From Methylacidiphilaceae bacterium UBA1321 (GTDB lineage: Bacteria; Verrucomicrobiota; Verrucomicrobiia; Methylacidiphilales; UBA1321): DNA of 10,613 nt. The position numbers and the translations under genes were made by a program. The notes under the pieces are model-generated. The model was given only the letters and a program-made list of their open reading frames with translations, searched no databases and was not told where the DNA came from. Of the stretch, positions 1 to 7,171 are shown piece after piece (position 1 is the stretch's first letter; each line of letters starts with the position of its first letter). Where the stretch lies: contig DBTH01000283.1 of NCBI GenBank assembly GCA_002306945.1, positions 1 through 10,613 of the forward strand, given 5' to 3'.

Positions 1-44
1 CGGCTTTGCCGGAGGTTTCTGACTCTCTTTTTGCCTTTCATCAT
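1..44 (-). CDS. 5' fragment of an unidentified gene after siaC
   Basis: An open frame starts with ATG at 44-42, overlapping the siaC TGA (43-41) in an ATGA arrangement, and runs off the left edge after 14 full codons. The visible start is strongly basic (MMKGKKRVRNLRQS). The four-base overlap is typical of translational coupling, so the frame probably belongs to the same operon as the three sia-like genes. In Pseudomonas the gene after siaC is siaD, a diguanylate cyclase, but nothing in these 14 residues shows a GGDEF domain. The call rests only on the overlap. The frame could also be fortuitous, with the short CGGC/GCCG palindrome at the window edge being part of a terminator after siaC. Confidence 0.3.
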   Translation of the reverse strand, partial: MMKGKKRVRNLRQS

Positions 45-415
45 TCCAACTCGATGAACTCGAACGGGAGCATGACATCGAGGCTGAAGTCGATGCCGCT
101 GTCGTGCATGTCTTCGTCGTCAGGCTTGTAGTACCACTTGACCTGGATGTTGCCTTTTTGCGAGTGGTGTTTTTCCATCGACTCGAACAGGTTCAGAAGG
201 CATTTGGAGGAGCTTGTGTTGAAGTAGTCGAGTTTGAAAATCAGGGTCAGCGGGCCGTCGGTTCGCTGGAGGTAATCCTCGATTCCGGTCTGAATCCGGG
301 AGTAGAAGGGCAGGGAATCTTCCGGGTAGGACTGGCCGGAAAATTCGAGCGTGCCGAGGGTTTCATCGAAAAGAACATCCGGTGTGGAGGTGGTGGCTTC
401 GATGTGGTGGTTCAT
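41..415 (-). CDS. siaC: SiaC-like regulatory phosphoprotein (DUF1987)
   Basis: This 124-residue protein matches the SiaC/DUF1987 family in length and in its central signature, residues 60-71 (FKLDYFNTSSSK). That strand-turn-helix carries the phosphorylated Thr/Ser in the family. Thr67 here sits where Thr68 of P. aeruginosa SiaC is phosphorylated by SiaB and dephosphorylated by SiaA. The fold resembles STAS-type anti-anti-sigma proteins, and the protein is expected to be cytoplasmic. In Pseudomonas, unphosphorylated SiaC binds and activates the diguanylate cyclase SiaD; the partner here is unknown. It is the third gene of the minus-strand operon, starting 49 bases after the siaB-like stop, with no clear Shine-Dalgarno site before the ATG. 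Its TGA overlaps the ATG of another frame that leaves the window. The family call is firm; the output of the pathway is inferred. Confidence 0.85.
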   Translation of the reverse strand: MNHHIEATTSTPDVLFDETLGTLEFSGQSYPEDSLPFYSRIQTGIEDYLQRTDGPLTLIFKLDYFNTSSSKCLLNLFESMEKHHSQKGNIQVKWYYKPDDEDMHDSGIDFSLDVMLPFEFIELE

Positions 416-464
416 GGTTTTGAGGGGATGGAGGGGTTGAGTGGTTTCGCAACCAGAAGACGGA

Positions 465-1085
465 TTAATTCGAATAGTTGTGCCGTGGAAGCTTGGTGGA
501 AATGGAGTAGTAGTAGAGATTGTCGTCGGCGGGGACGAATTGCGTGACCAGCGGATTTCTGGATTTGCGGGCGATCTCGACCAGGCCGAGTCCGGCGCCT
601 TTGGAGTCGGGGTGGGGAGTGCCGTTGTGCCGTTGTTTGAGATAATATTCGCGGAGTTGCTCCGGGTTGAGCTTGTTGATCATGGCGCAGTGATTTTCGA
701 GGAACTGTTTTTGCCGTTCGTTGACGAGGTTGCTGCATTCCACTTCGTAGGTGGAGGTGGTTTCCTGGACAAGAACAGTGCCGGTGCCGACGTGTGATCC
801 GGAATTGAGTTCCCGCTCCTGAGAATAGTGGAGGATGTTCTGCGCCATCTCGACGAGGACGGAGAAGAGCCGTTTTTTAGAATGATCTTCGATTGTCTCG
901 TCCTGATTGAGATCAAGCAAACCGCCGATGCGAATGAGGGTGTTTTGGGAAATGGCTCCCTTGAACAGGAGCATTTGCCTGCTGGGGCTGGCGTGCGGGT
1001 GGAGTCGCTGGAGTGCCGGAGCGCGCTTTTCGGTGGGGAGTGGGGGAGGGGTGCTCATGGGGGTTGGTGGTGTGTTAGATGCCAT
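465..1085 (-). CDS. siaB: SiaB-like protein kinase (DUF6272, GHKL fold)
   Basis: The protein has 206 residues from the ATG at 1085, or 197 from the ATG at 1058. The upstream ATG overlaps the phosphatase stop by 11 bases and has a weak GTGGA five bases before it, so I prefer it; the extra residues are only a proline/threonine-rich lead. The domain begins near residue 38 (MLLFKGAISQ). It shows a GHKL-type N-box (EMAQNILHYSQ, residues 79-89, Asn83) and a glycine-rich ATP lid (DSKGAGLGLV, residues 160-169). These fit the SiaB family, small soluble kinases related to anti-sigma kinases that phosphorylate SiaC. No membrane segment or histidine phosphotransfer domain is visible. Its position between the phosphatase and the siaC-like gene gives the same A-B-C order as in Pseudomonas, so the partner is almost certainly the DUF1987 protein next door. 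A much longer frame through the same DNA is only an upstream extension lying antisense or out of frame to the phosphatase gene. Confidence 0.8.
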   Translation of the reverse strand: MASNTPPTPMSTPPPLPTEKRAPALQRLHPHASPSRQMLLFKGAISQNTLIRIGGLLDLNQDETIEDHSKKRLFSVLVEMAQNILHYSQERELNSGSHVGTGTVLVQETTSTYEVECSNLVNERQKQFLENHCAMINKLNPEQLREYYLKQRHNGTPHPDSKGAGLGLVEIARKSRNPLVTQFVPADDNLYYYSISTKLPRHNYSN

Positions 1086-2397
1086 GCCATTCCACACCGA
1101 TGAGGGTGATGTCATCGCGTTGAACCTGGCCGGACTGGTGTTGGAGGAGGACTGTTTCGAGGCGCTGTTTCTTTTCCTTGAGGGGAAGTTTTTGAATTTC
1201 CTGGAAGATCTGCTTGAGCCGGGTGGTGCCGAATTTTTCGTTATCCGGGGCGTTCTGGTCGGCATAGCCGTCGGTGGTGAGGTAGAAGGTTTGGCCGGGT
1301 TGGAGGGGAACTTCCCGGATCGAATACGTGCGGGAGGTTTCGCGCTGGATGCCGCCAACGCTTGAGTGATCGCCCTTGAAGACAAGCGGTTCACCCTCTC
1401 CGGTGGTGATGTAGAGGGGACGCTTGGCTCCGCTGAAGTAGAGCTTGTTTTGATGCGGGTCAATGACGCAGAGGCAGACGTCCATGCCGTCGCGACCGCT
1501 GTTGCCTTCGCTGCTTTGGTTGAGGCTGCGGCGGACGCTGTCGTTGAGGCAGGTGAGGATCTGGTTGGGTTCGCGGATGCGGCGGGCGGTGACGATGTCG
1601 TCGAGGAGATTGTGACCGATGAGGGCCATGAACGCGCCGGGGACGCCGTGGCCGGTGCAATCGACGGCGGCGATGAAGATGCGTTCCTGAAATTCGGTGA
1701 CGTAGAAGAAATCGCCGGAGACGATGTCGCGCGGTTTGAAGATGAGGAAGACTTCGAGGCCCCATTTGTCGAGGCAGCCGGGGTCGCGCAACATCGATTT
1801 CTGGATGCGCTGCGCGTAGAAAATGCTGTCGAGGATTTCGCGGTTTTTTCGCTTGAGCATGCTTTGTTGGCGCTCGCTGCGCTGGGTCGCCTTGTGGAGG
1901 AGTTGGGATTGGGCAATGATGAGGGTGTGGAAGTCGATAATTTTGTAACCCGAGCGATCCTCGACAATAAGTGGTTCGTAGACGTGGTCGGAGGGTCGTT
2001 CGAGGCAGCGGGACACGGCTTCGCTGACGCGGCAATGAGTGGGCAGGACGAGCGTTTTGACCTTGGAATGCTCCAGCATCAGCGAGATGGGCCGGGGATG
2101 ATAGATAGCCAGTCCGTTTTTCTGGCTCAACATCTGGAAGAAAGTGTTGCGGGAAATCGCGCCGCGCAATTGCTGGTGTTGGAGGATGAGAACGGCGGGC
2201 AATTTCGGGTTGTCGAGAAAAGTCTGGTGAATCAATTCGGCCGGGGTGGTGTCGGCGAAGAAGTCAGTGAAGCCGATGAGTTCGCCCAGGCGCAGATCGT
2301 TGATGTCGATCTCCGTCTGGCGCAGCGACTGATTGGGCGCTATTTCCAAATCTGCGACGTTCATAATACCAGGCCCGTATTCGCCTCTGGTTGTCAT
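1075..2397 (-). CDS. CBS-like sensor fused to SpoIIE/PP2C phosphatase
   Basis: This 440-residue protein has two parts. Residues about 45-165 look like a degenerate CBS-type pair (LPAVLILQHQQLRGAISR near 67-83; VYEPLIVEDRSG near 139-150), as found in front of some bacterial signalling enzymes. A short charged coiled linker (about 165-200) leads to a SpoIIE-type PP2C phosphatase (about 205-437). The metal-binding motifs are all present: SGDFF (Asp229), VDCTGHGVPGAFMA (Asp246), GMD (Asp306), TTDGYAD (Asp376) and RDDIT (428-432). It should therefore be an active Ser/Thr phosphatase, and by context it should dephosphorylate the SiaC-like protein. SiaA of Pseudomonas has membrane and HAMP segments; this protein has none and is probably cytoplasmic, so it should sense a different signal, perhaps a nucleotide. 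It is first in the operon. The start is uncertain because an ATG at 2364 would remove 11 residues. The phosphatase call is firm; the sensor call is moderate. Confidence 0.85.
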   Translation of the reverse strand: MTTRGEYGPGIMNVADLEIAPNQSLRQTEIDINDLRLGELIGFTDFFADTTPAELIHQTFLDNPKLPAVLILQHQQLRGAISRNTFFQMLSQKNGLAIYHPRPISLMLEHSKVKTLVLPTHCRVSEAVSRCLERPSDHVYEPLIVEDRSGYKIIDFHTLIIAQSQLLHKATQRSERQQSMLKRKNREILDSIFYAQRIQKSMLRDPGCLDKWGLEVFLIFKPRDIVSGDFFYVTEFQERIFIAAVDCTGHGVPGAFMALIGHNLLDDIVTARRIREPNQILTCLNDSVRRSLNQSSEGNSGRDGMDVCLCVIDPHQNKLYFSGAKRPLYITTGEGEPLVFKGDHSSVGGIQRETSRTYSIREVPLQPGQTFYLTTDGYADQNAPDNEKFGTTRLKQIFQEIQKLPLKEKKQRLETVLLQHQSGQVQRDDITLIGVEWHGI

Positions 2398-2606
2398 TCA
2401 TCCGGATGGTTCATTTTCCGATGAAGCATCCAATACCGAAAGAGACTTCATTCCGGCCATTGTCTCTTTCGACCGAAGAGTGGACTCATTAAGGATTAGT
2501 TTAGCTACTTTTGTTTCAATGAGGTTAAATATTAAGCAAATCCTTTGATTTTATGATGTTAAAACGATCTACAAATGGGCTGAAATGCGTTACGCTTTGG
2601 CCACAT
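2398..2606. promoter_or_regulatory. AT-rich divergent intergenic region
   Basis: The 209 bases separate the sia-like operon (minus strand) from a plus-strand hypothetical gene, so promoters for both directions should lie here. The stretch about 2490-2575 is clearly richer in A and T than the flanking genes. I could not fix a convincing -35/-10 pair. A TTGAAA on the minus strand near 2515-2520 and a TTGATT on the plus strand at 2545-2550 are only weak candidates. A perfect inverted repeat (listed separately) lies on the operon side. A frame from ATG 2553 enters this region but is probably not translated before 2607. Confidence 0.45.
2437..2471. repeat. Perfect 10-bp inverted repeat upstream of the phosphatase gene
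   Basis: CGAAAGAGAC (2437-2446) and GTCTCTTTCG (2462-2471) are exact reverse complements separated by 15 bases. The element ends 40 bases before the phosphatase ATG on the minus strand. No T-run follows on either strand, so it does not look like an intrinsic terminator. It could be an operator for a dimeric regulator or a hairpin in the leader RNA of the operon. The repeat is seen directly; the role is inferred. Confidence 0.55.
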
Positions 2607-3224
2607 ATGAGGGAACTTTTAGGGTTGATGGGCTGGGTTTCGGTTTTTCTGCTGGCAACTCTGTTTCAAGTGGGCGCAGATGCGATTGGTGACGCGCAAA
2701 AACAGATTGAAGTTCAATTACCAGTCTTGCAAAAAGTGATAGAGGGTCTGGAGCCCAAGGCTGTTGTCTCTATAAAAGGAGGTAGCTTGTGGGTGGTGGA
2801 GGAGGGCGTGGAATCGGAACGTTTTTGTTACGAGTTTCATCCTGAAGGTGGGCCTTATGAAGGAGGACAAGTACGTGGGGCTCGCCCGATGTTTTTCCCT
2901 GCGGCATCAAATGATAAGCACAGCGTTTTTTTAATGGCGCATGAAAAGAAAGAGAGGATCGCCGCAAGCTTGATCAGTATTCCTGATGAAAAAATTCACG
3001 TTCAAGTGGATGTGAGTTGGGGAGTGGCGATTTCAGGAGATCGACTTCAACGTCTTTACGATCTTATTTTGAAGGAGGCAGGTTCCTTCGCTTCTGGAAG
3101 GACGCTGTTTAAGGCGGTCGTATTGAGTGCAAATCCCCGTTCTCTCGACAGTCGGGGAGCTATTTATAATTCAAATACCCCGCCGTCTTATGACATGGGT
3201 TATGTCTTAAAAATGAATCCGTAG
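2607..3224 (+). CDS. Unrecognised protein with a predicted signal peptide
   Basis: I do not recognise this family. From the ATG at 2607 the product has 205 residues and begins with a good Sec signal peptide: a charged start, then a hydrophobic core (LGLMGWVSVFLLATLF), with likely cleavage after VGADA near residue 26. The frame stays open from ATG 2553, but the 18 extra residues would put a polar stretch before the signal peptide. The mature part has no further membrane segment, few cysteines and a helical start (IGDAQKQIEVQLPVLQKVIEGL). A mixed alpha/beta body follows, and the protein is probably periplasmic or outer-surface. The gene is less GC-rich than its neighbours and uses AGG arginine codons that tgt and secDF avoid, so it may be a lineage-specific or acquired gene. 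No clear Shine-Dalgarno site is seen. It ends 64 bases before the likely tgt start, so cotranscription with tgt is possible. Confidence 0.6.
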   Translation: MRELLGLMGWVSVFLLATLFQVGADAIGDAQKQIEVQLPVLQKVIEGLEPKAVVSIKGGSLWVVEEGVESERFCYEFHPEGGPYEGGQVRGARPMFFPAASNDKHSVFLMAHEKKERIAASLISIPDEKIHVQVDVSWGVAISGDRLQRLYDLILKEAGSFASGRTLFKAVVLSANPRSLDSRGAIYNSNTPPSYDMGYVLKMNP

Positions 3225-3288
3225 GGATTCTGCCGAGCGCTGATCTGTAGAGTTGCCAAGCGCGGGAGCATTTGCGATAAAGCACGGC

Positions 3289-4437
3289 TTGTTTACTCTA
3301 TTTAAGACAGATACGGAAAGTGCGGCGCGACGCGGCCTGTTGAAAACTTCCCATGGGGAGATTCAAACTCCCGAGTACATGCCCGTTGGCACGCAGGCTT
3401 CGGTCAAGGCGGTGGCTCCGCGCGATCTGGACAGCGCAGGCACGCAGATCATACTAGGCAATACTTACCATCTGTTTTTGCGGCCCGGAATGGAAACGAT
3501 GCGGGAATTGGGCGGCTTGCACCAATTCATGAACTGGCACAAGCCGATCCTGACCGACAGCGGTGGGTTCCAGGTTTTCAGTCTGGCCAAACTCAACGAA
3601 ATTACTCCGGACGGCGTCTGGTTCCGTTCGCATCTGGACGGGGCGAAGTTTTTCCTCGGGCCGCGCGAATCGATTCGCACACAACGCAATATCGGCTCCG
3701 ACATCCTGATGGCTTTCGACGATTGCCCGCCTTGGCCTGCGGAAGAAGCGGCGGTGCAGAGTGCGGTGGAGCGGACGCTCAATTGGGCTGTGAAATCCAA
3801 ACGCGCGCTGGAGGAAGCCCGCACCGATGGATGTTTCGCACCGACGGCCCAACAAGCCCTTTTCGGCATTGTGCAAGGGTCGAATTATCCGCACTTGCGA
3901 CAGCATTGCGCTGAGGAATTGGTCAAGATTGGTTTTGACGGTTACGCCATTGGCGGAGTCAGCGTTGGGGAGCCCGAACCGGAGATGATGGCAGCGGTTG
4001 AAGCGACCACGCCGCATCTGCCGACCGACCATGTCCGCTACGCGATGGGATTGGGGCAACCCCATCAGATTGTGGAACTTGTGGCGCGAGGAGTCGATAT
4101 ATTCGACTGTGTCCTGCCGACCCGTGCCGCACGGCATGCAACGGCCTATACGTGGGAGGGAACTCTCAACCTCCGGGGGGCGGTTTACCGCAACGATACC
4201 CGGCCAATTGTGGAGGGTTGCACGTGTTATGCTTGTCAAAACTTTACCCGCGCCTATATACGACATTTATTCAAGGCAGGGGAAATTCTCGCATTGTCCC
4301 TATTGAGTCTGCATAATGTGCACTTCTACTTGGACTTAATGCGGGAGATTCGTCGTTCTCTGGAAGCAGACCGCTTCGGAGAATTCCGCCGTGAGTTTAA
4401 ACAACGATATAAAACCAGCAAGGATAGTAAGGAATAA
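3289..4437 (+). CDS. tgt: Queuine/preQ1 tRNA-ribosyltransferase (TGT)
   Basis: TGT exchanges guanine-34 in the anticodon of GUN tRNAs for preQ1, a step of queuosine synthesis, in the cytoplasm. Counting from the TTG at 3289 (382 residues, the usual family length), the active-site parts are all present. They are TDSGGFQ with general-base Asp90, MAFDDC (Asp144, Cys146), FGIVQG for base recognition, and FDCVLPTR with nucleophile Asp273. The zinc site is CTCYAC (Cys311, 313, 316) plus His342. No ATG fits. The frame opens after TGA 3241 and offers TTG at 3253 or 3289; the second gives the family-typical N-terminus MFTLFKTD, so I chose it although neither has a strong Shine-Dalgarno site. The stop lies three bases before yajC, and tgt-yajC-secD-secF is a widely conserved bacterial gene order. 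The enzyme call is secure; the start is not. Confidence 0.95.
   Translation: MFTLFKTDTESAARRGLLKTSHGEIQTPEYMPVGTQASVKAVAPRDLDSAGTQIILGNTYHLFLRPGMETMRELGGLHQFMNWHKPILTDSGGFQVFSLAKLNEITPDGVWFRSHLDGAKFFLGPRESIRTQRNIGSDILMAFDDCPPWPAEEAAVQSAVERTLNWAVKSKRALEEARTDGCFAPTAQQALFGIVQGSNYPHLRQHCAEELVKIGFDGYAIGGVSVGEPEPEMMAAVEATTPHLPTDHVRYAMGLGQPHQIVELVARGVDIFDCVLPTRAARHATAYTWEGTLNLRGAVYRNDTRPIVEGCTCYACQNFTRAYIRHLFKAGEILALSLLSLHNVHFYLDLMREIRRSLEADRFGEFRREFKQRYKTSKDSKE
4429..4433 (+). promoter_or_regulatory. Ribosome binding site of yajC
   Basis: AAGGA lies seven bases before the yajC ATG, inside the last codons of tgt. It is the only clear Shine-Dalgarno match in the tgt-yajC-secDF block and points to translation of yajC from the tgt message. 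Confidence 0.6.
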
Positions 4438-4440
4438 CCC

Positions 4441-4788
4441 ATGATTGCAGATCTTCTAGTCGCCAGCACGTCTCTAATCGCTCAAGCCGCCGATGCCTCC
4501 AACGGCCAGCAAGCGCCTGGCTGGACTCAAATTGTACCGTTCATTTTCATCATCGGTTTCTTTTATTTTATTTTGATCCGTCCGCAGATGAAGGCCAAGA
4601 AGGAGCAGGAAACACTGATCTCCTCCATCAAGACCGGCGACAAGGTCATCACCAGTTCCGGTATTCTCGGCAACATCGCCAACGTCAAGGACAAGACCGT
4701 CATCGTCAAGATTGCCGATAATGTCAAAATCGAATTGCTCAAGTCACACGTCACCACGGTGATTAAGGACGACGCGCCCGCGAGCTAA
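4441..4788 (+). CDS. yajC: YajC, Sec translocon accessory subunit
   Basis: YajC is a small inner-membrane protein that associates with SecD and SecF and with the SecYEG channel. This 115-residue product has the family layout. A weakly hydrophobic lead (1-22) is followed by one transmembrane helix (about 31-47, VPFIFIIGFFYFILIRP). The diagnostic IRPQMKAKKEQE comes right after it, then a cytoplasmic domain with TGDKVITSSGILGNI. The start is supported by AAGGA seven bases upstream. The gene is three bases behind tgt and 27 bases ahead of secDF, so the three form one transcription unit. YajC is not essential in E. coli, and its exact role remains unclear. Confidence 0.95.
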   Translation: MIADLLVASTSLIAQAADASNGQQAPGWTQIVPFIFIIGFFYFILIRPQMKAKKEQETLISSIKTGDKVITSSGILGNIANVKDKTVIVKIADNVKIELLKSHVTTVIKDDAPAS

Positions 4789-4815
4789 ACTTTCACCCTT
4801 TATCCTCCGACTTCC

Positions 4816-7140
4816 ATGGCTCTCTATACGCTCTACCTGACGTTTTTTTCATCTCTGGCCTTTCTGGCGTTCCTGATCTGGTATCTGGCCTCGCCGGACA
4901 TCCACACGCGCCGCATCGCCGGTCTGGCCTCGATCATCGCCGCTTTGGTGACCTGTTTGCTCTCGATGTATCCGTTGTCCAAGACCATCAAGCTCGGCCT
5001 CGACCTCAAGGGCGGCACGTCGTTCCTGATCGAAATGCAGGGCACGCCCAGTCCCTCCGCAGTTGACCAGGCCATCGGCGTCATCCGCAAGCGTATGGAC
5101 AGTCTCGGCACAAAGGAACTCGTCATCCAGTCGGTTAGCTCCAACCGCATCAATGTCCAGATTCCTGGACTTGGCGAAGGCGACCGCGAGGAAGCTTCCC
5201 GCCAGCTCTCTCGCGTGGCGAAACTCGAATTCCGCCTCGTTCACCCCGACAACGCTTCGCTGGTTCAGCAATATCTGGCCAACGGCAACAAGCTTCCGGT
5301 TGAAGCAGCTCTCGAATACGAAGTATTGCCGATCAAGGAACGCGCTCGCGACGGCAAGGAAACTACTCATCTGATCGTCGTTCGGCGCATGGCCGAAATG
5401 TCCGGCAAACATGTCGCCCGCGCTTTCCGTAACGTGGACGAACTCGGTTTGCCGGTAGTCGTTTTGCACTTCGATTCCGAAGGCGCAAAGCAATTCGCCG
5501 CCGTGACCGAAGCCAATGTTGGACATCAACTCGCCATCGTTCTCGATAACGAAGTCAAGAGCGCCCCGAACATCAAGCAGCGCATTGGCGAAGGTCAGGC
5601 CACCATTTCCGGCGGCAACATGACCCTGGCCGAGGCTGAGGAACTCGCCAGCGTTCTGGAAAATCCCCTCGAAACGCCCGTTTCGATCAAGGAAATCCGA
5701 GGTGTCGATCCGACGCTGGGCCGCGACTCCATCGACAGCGGTCGCCGTGCTGCGGTCTATGCGCTCGTTGGCGTCTGCGGATTCATGTTGATTTATTACC
5801 GTCTGGCGGGAGCCATCTCGGTCATCTCGCTCTTTGTCAATCTCGTGATCCTGCTGGGCCTGATGGCGCAGTTCCACTTCACGCTCAGCTTGCCGGGTAT
5901 TGCCGGTATCGTGTTGACCATCGGTATGGCGGTCGATGCGAACGTGCTCATCTACGAGCGACTGCGAGACGAACTGCTCCTGAAGAAACCGTTGCATACG
6001 GCTATCGATCTCGGTTTCAATCGCGCCTTCAGCGCCATCTTCGACTCGAACATCACCACGATGATTCCTGCGGTGGTGTTGATGTTCCTCGGCACCGGCC
6101 CGCTCCGCGGATTTGCCGTCACGCTGACTCTCGGTATCATCGCCAATCTGTTTGCGGCACTGGTCGTCACCCGTAATTGCTTCGACTGGCTACTGACCCT
6201 CAACAAGATTCAGGACGTCACGATGCTGCGGTTCCTCCACAACCCGAAGTTCGACTTCCTGCGTTTCCGTCATGTGGGCGTCGTGCTCTCGGTAGTCTTC
6301 CTGTTCGTGGGGGCGATTGCCTTCCACACCAAGGGCGACAAGCTCATGGGCGTCGACTTCCGCGGCGGCGATGCGTTGACGATGAAGTATGAAGTCATGA
6401 CGCCGATGGAACAGGTTCGCTCCACGCTGGAAAAGGCGGGCGTCGAAGTCAGCATGCTCCAGTATTCCCCTGAGGCTCACGTGCTTTTGGTTCAGACTCC
6501 CGAAGGCCAGGGAACCAAGGTCGAGGAAGTTCTCAAGAGTTCTTTCCCCGAATCGAAGTTCACCCATGGCGGTCTGGATCGCGTCGGTCCCTCGGTCGGC
6601 AAGGAATTGAAACAGCGCGCCATCACGGCCCTATCCCTCGGCTTGCTTGGCATTCTGATCTATACGGCGTTCCGGTTCGAATGGACCTACGCGGTGGCTG
6701 CGGCCATCGGTCAGTTGCACGACGTCCTGATCGCGCTCTCGTTCATGGCGATCTTCAACCGCGAATTGACCCTCACCCTGGTCGGCGCGTTCCTGACCAT
6801 CGCCGGTTACTCGATCAACGACAAGATCGTCGTCTTCGACCGTATCCGGGAAGGCGCGCATCTGAAGGAGAAGGGGACGTTCTACGAGGTCATCAACCGA
6901 AGCTTGAACCTGACCCTGGCTCGTACCTTGTTGACGGGCGGCACGACCCTGATCGCGACCTTCATGCTGATTAGCTTCGGCGGCCCGGTCATTCACGATT
7001 TCAGCGTTGCCATGCTGATCGGTATTTTGTCCGGCATCTACTCCTCGCACTTCATCTCGCCTCCGCTCGCCTGGTGGCTGGATGATTACAAGGAAAAGCG
7101 CGCCGGTCGCATCGGCCACAAGGCTCCCAGCCCGGCCTGA
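4816..7140 (+). CDS. secDF: SecDF fusion, proton-driven export factor
   Basis: SecD and SecF are joined in one 774-residue membrane protein that uses the proton gradient to pull exported proteins from SecYEG. The SecD half (about 1-465) has the D1 motif LGLDLKGG (60-67), a periplasmic domain, and membrane helices with GIAGIVLTIGMAVDANVLIYER. The SecF half (about 475-755) has GVDFRGGDA (512-520) and GYSINDKIVVFDRIRE. The residues matching the proton-path Asp340, Asp637 and Arg671 of Thermus SecDF appear to be Asp374, Asp669 and Arg703. The N-terminus has two hydrophobic segments (about 3-24 and 36-54) where SecD usually has one, so a 13th helix is likely; I recall similar forms from Verrucomicrobiota. 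There is no Shine-Dalgarno match before ATG 4816. All 41 arginine codons are CGN. A strong terminator follows. Confidence 0.96.
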   Translation: MALYTLYLTFFSSLAFLAFLIWYLASPDIHTRRIAGLASIIAALVTCLLSMYPLSKTIKLGLDLKGGTSFLIEMQGTPSPSAVDQAIGVIRKRMDSLGTKELVIQSVSSNRINVQIPGLGEGDREEASRQLSRVAKLEFRLVHPDNASLVQQYLANGNKLPVEAALEYEVLPIKERARDGKETTHLIVVRRMAEMSGKHVARAFRNVDELGLPVVVLHFDSEGAKQFAAVTEANVGHQLAIVLDNEVKSAPNIKQRIGEGQATISGGNMTLAEAEELASVLENPLETPVSIKEIRGVDPTLGRDSIDSGRRAAVYALVGVCGFMLIYYRLAGAISVISLFVNLVILLGLMAQFHFTLSLPGIAGIVLTIGMAVDANVLIYERLRDELLLKKPLHTAIDLGFNRAFSAIFDSNITTMIPAVVLMFLGTGPLRGFAVTLTLGIIANLFAALVVTRNCFDWLLTLNKIQDVTMLRFLHNPKFDFLRFRHVGVVLSVVFLFVGAIAFHTKGDKLMGVDFRGGDALTMKYEVMTPMEQVRSTLEKAGVEVSMLQYSPEAHVLLVQTPEGQGTKVEEVLKSSFPESKFTHGGLDRVGPSVGKELKQRAITALSLGLLGILIYTAFRFEWTYAVAAAIGQLHDVLIALSFMAIFNRELTLTLVGAFLTIAGYSINDKIVVFDRIREGAHLKEKGTFYEVINRSLNLTLARTLLTGGTTLIATFMLISFGGPVIHDFSVAMLIGILSGIYSSHFISPPLAWWLDDYKEKRAGRIGHKAPSPA

Positions 7141-7171
7141 TGTTGTAGAAAATTATTTCGAATGATCGATT

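Noticed and set aside
1..12. CGGC-TTT-GCCG palindrome at the left edge as a terminator after siaC
   Set aside because: The arms are only four bases before the window ends and any T-run would lie outside, so it cannot be judged here.
1086..1967. Long minus-strand frame continuing upstream of the siaB-like gene (500 codons in total)
   Set aside because: Its upstream part is low-complexity Ser/Pro/Ala/Arg sequence, out of frame with the clearly conserved phosphatase on the same strand. Only the part from 1085 or 1058 onward encodes a real domain.
1366..2424. 352-codon plus-strand frame
   Set aside because: It lies antisense to the phosphatase, whose catalytic motifs are intact. The translation is Val/Glu/Asp/Ala-rich, as expected of a mirror frame of GC-rich coding DNA.
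3192..3206. GACAT/ATGTC short inverted repeat
   Set aside because: Five-base arms inside coding sequence are expected by chance.
3215..3230. GAATCC-GTAG-GGATTC hairpin around the stop of the exported protein gene
   Set aside because: It has only six pairs, includes the stop codon and has no T-run, so it is too weak to call a terminator.
4849..5997. 382-codon minus-strand frame
   Set aside because: It is antisense to secDF, with a biased charged composition and no recognisable motif; secDF is unmistakable.
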